A stretch of DNA of 64,000 bases from contig CAJJDO010000051.1 in NCBI GenBank assembly GCA_905183005.1, forward strand, positions 468,495 through 532,494, in the 5' to 3' direction. This document shows positions 61,863-64,000 of the stretch, one piece after another. The notes beneath the pieces were generated by a model that worked only from the letters and a program-made list of their open reading frames with translations, did no database searches and was not told where the DNA came from. How positions within the stretch are numbered: the stretch's first letter is position 1; every line of letters starts with the position of its first letter. The stretch is from Paramecium pentaurelia. Its lineage: Eukaryota; Ciliophora; Oligohymenophorea; Peniculida; Parameciidae. The position numbers were made by a program, and so were the translations under genes.

Positions 61863-62853
61863 AAGTTCTTAAATTGGACCTATCCATCATCTTATATTTA
61901 CTTAAACTTTTTAATATAAAACTTTTAATATTGCTTATCATTTTCTGAATTTCCTAAATGATTAAGCTTAAACTTCCTCGTCTGATTAAAGGCTTCAATT
62001 ATTCTGTTTCTTTTGTTCGACACTTTTCCTCCAATTACATAAATATTACTTCCTATATTGACCTTGAAGATCAATTATAACTCTGGCAGTAAATGTTCAT
62101 TATTTAATACTAATTCCTTCTTATTATTCAATGTTATAATGCAATTATTACCTTCTTTGTAAATATGCTAAAATTTCATTTGATATATTTCTTCCTGACT
62201 AATTTTCAAGGCTAATTATAAATTCATTATGATTGCAACATCATTTTAACCAGAATTTATCATATCTTATATGAATCTATAAATATTTTCTTATTCAGTC
62301 TCTTCATCTGATTCATTATTAACTGCAATTTTTATACCTGTACGTTTATATATTGATAATCTCTAATTTCATTTAATTATTAATCAGTGATCATAATCAA
62401 CTATTACTTTGCGTATTATAATAATGCATTAACATTAATTTTTTTTCAACCTTCACAAAATTTACAATATCTTCTTCTTCTATCAATTATTTATCATTTC
62501 TAAGTAAATATTCAAAGAACTTGGTTGTGGTTCTTATATAATAAAATTTCTATTTTCCTTTTTACTAGGCAAATATACCACAATCTATAAAAATTTCCTC
62601 AAAATACACTTTTAGATGATTATATATTTAGATGTAGCTCCTGTTCAATTTATCCAATAATTGCTTTTCTTTTTTTCAAAGCATACTGATAATTCCAAAT
62701 TTTCTTATTTTATCCTACAAATTTTTTAATGTTCATCAATTTTTTTAAACATTGAGTGAGATGAGCAACGATGTAATTCTATCTCCTCAAAAATTTCTTA
62801 ACAGTAAATACAGATAATCAATTTTTGTCAATTAAACCCAAATATTCTCCCAT
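61663..62853 (-). CDS. zinc-finger and kelch-like protein
   Basis: Several exons are recognisable. The N-terminal part reads MGEYLGLIDK and then a zinc knuckle CIYCQEIFEEIELHRCSSH, KIDEHQKIC. A coiled-coil or helical part (LLDKLNRSYIQIYNHLKVYF, IEEEDIVNFVKVEKKL) and a C-terminal region containing IYVIGGKVSNKRNRI, a kelch-type strand, follow. The protein ends SGDLIEISNDQKSP...QSE. Introns of 23 nt (62664-62686, ends AAG) and 22 nt (61901-61922) are placed; the junction near 62340-62400 is unresolved. Between MGEYLGLIDK and the finger the frame shifts at an A5 run (62822-62826 on plus), which suggests a missing base. An alternative start at 62941 meets an in-frame TGA. The layout loosely resembles TRIM-like proteins. 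Confidence 0.6.
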
Positions 62854-62941
62854 AAGGTTATCGCAATCTTTCAATAATATTTAAGTCTTATTATGAATCA
62901 CTTTTCTTCTCCTATGTAAATTAATGTATTTTATTTTCCAT

Positions 62942-64000
62942 CAAAATCTTTTTTATTTTAATTAATGTTTTATAATTTTTAATTTATATATATATATATC
63001 TCTTTATTTACTTAATATATTTTTCAAGGTGACCGTAACTGACAGGTATACAAATAATCTTCAATAATGTTTTTTGGTGCTTATGAGGATTTTAAGACTA
63101 TTCTAAATGCATCATATCATTGTATCATTTCATCTTGACATAGATTTTAAATATATATTATTTTCAAAGGGAAAATTTTATGCAGGATTTTATAGAAGAT
63201 GATGATGTATAATGTTTAAATTAGTATATTCTTGTAGAACAAATCATTCTGTACTAGAATATACTACTTTTGAACTCCTTTATAATGACTTTATAGTCAA
63301 AACCACAAGATGCAGTTGGTTAAAATGACCATTAGAAAACTCTCAAGTAATTCTCGGGTTAATAACGGTTTTTAATCATTTATTTGAGTTTAATTCCTTA
63401 TTTTGATTTAGAATAACATAATTTGAACAGACCATCATACTAGAGGTGTCATATTTTAAATATTTTAAATTTTTTGTTATAGGCACCTATCCTGTATAAT
63501 GTGAGTATCTCAATGCATAAAACAGAGTAAGATACAATTATATAATTCAAGATATTATACTTCCAATAATATATTTTTTTTACTGTAAATTCATTTGAAA
63601 CAGAATTCAATATATGAATACCCAAGCAGAGAAATTTATTAAAGTTTAACATAATTATATTTGTTGTTAAAATTTATAAATAAATGACATAAACTAATGG
63701 TAAGGAATTTGACATTAAATTTATCTAAGCTTTAAAATATATGATTGAGATATTAATAATTTAGGAACAAATATTTATATGAACTATATTTGAATCACAT
63801 GCACTCTTATTTACATTGGAAGTAAAAAATAAAGTACTTAAATATAAATTTATAAATACTATTATAAGCTCAGAAATGTATTTCCAAATGTACCATTAAT
63901 TTAATTAAGCTTAAAAATTATTATTTTAAGTATCAAATTTTATTTTATTTGAATATCAAACTTTTTTTTTAGTACTGGAATTCTGTTTGCTATTTACTCG
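62942..64000. other. gene-poor right end
   Basis: About 1.06 kb with no supportable gene. A short frame from ATG at about 63684 (MTQTNGKEFDIKFIQ) ends after ~32 codons. There is no telomeric repeat. Confidence 0.45.

Noticed and set aside
62828..62832. In-frame TGA as selenocysteine in the zinc-finger gene
   Set aside because: The frame before it is weak, no Sec context is visible, and a one-base shift gives a better protein.
1..64000. tRNA, rRNA or telomeric repeats
   Set aside because: I scanned for T-loop GGTTCRANNCC-type strings and G4T2/G3T3 repeats and saw none that were convincing.

Overview
The window reads as a ciliate chromosome, most likely a Paramecium. It is about 75-80% AT. 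Long reading frames appear only when TAA and TAG are read as glutamine and TGA is the sole stop. The genes are interrupted by very small introns, typically 22-31 nt and starting GTA. All coding calls below use that code. Splice junctions were placed by eye where a GT...AG removal restores frame and keeps a recognisable protein; in most genes with introns the exon total then comes out as a whole number of codons.

Layout. 0.2-9.8 kb: a small coiled-coil gene, a secreted Cys-rich 'WGIRDF' protein, an STK32/YANK-like kinase, a ciliate two-TM membrane protein, a Cys-rich membrane protein and a UMP/CMP-kinase-like enzyme. 9.9-17.7 kb: a possible structured RNA, a long coiled-coil gene, and a gene made of sixty identical 11-residue repeats. 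16-21 kb is gene-poor: a broken gene, a 59-bp copy of part of the coiled-coil gene, a decayed LINE reverse transcriptase, and a short possible relative of the 11-mer gene. 21-28 kb: a second two-TM protein, a pseudokinase and a Q-rich coiled-coil protein. 29-39.6 kb: one dynein heavy chain gene of 10.5 kb. 39.6-47 kb: a multi-TM protein, a Cys-rich secreted protein, a hybrid histidine kinase, a tiny membrane protein and a RING/TM protein. 47.7-54 kb: a B-box/TPR protein, a tentative single-pass membrane protein and a VWA/alpha-kinase. 56.7-63 kb: a cyclin-like remnant, a divergent alpha-tubulin-like gene, a gene fragment, and a zinc-finger/kelch-like gene whose 3' part lies in a perfect 1.19-kb duplication separated by a single N.

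A theme worth checking is the run of enzyme-family genes that have lost catalytic residues: a dynein with no AAA1 Walker A and damaged AAA3/AAA4 sites, a hybrid histidine kinase without phospho-His or phospho-Asp, a kinase-like protein without HRD/DFG, and a RING without its first cysteine. Cytoskeletal and ciliary genes (dynein, tubulin, coiled-coil proteins) are frequent, but nothing shows that neighbouring genes form one pathway. Normal ciliate gene order is mostly unrelated genes packed tightly in both directions.
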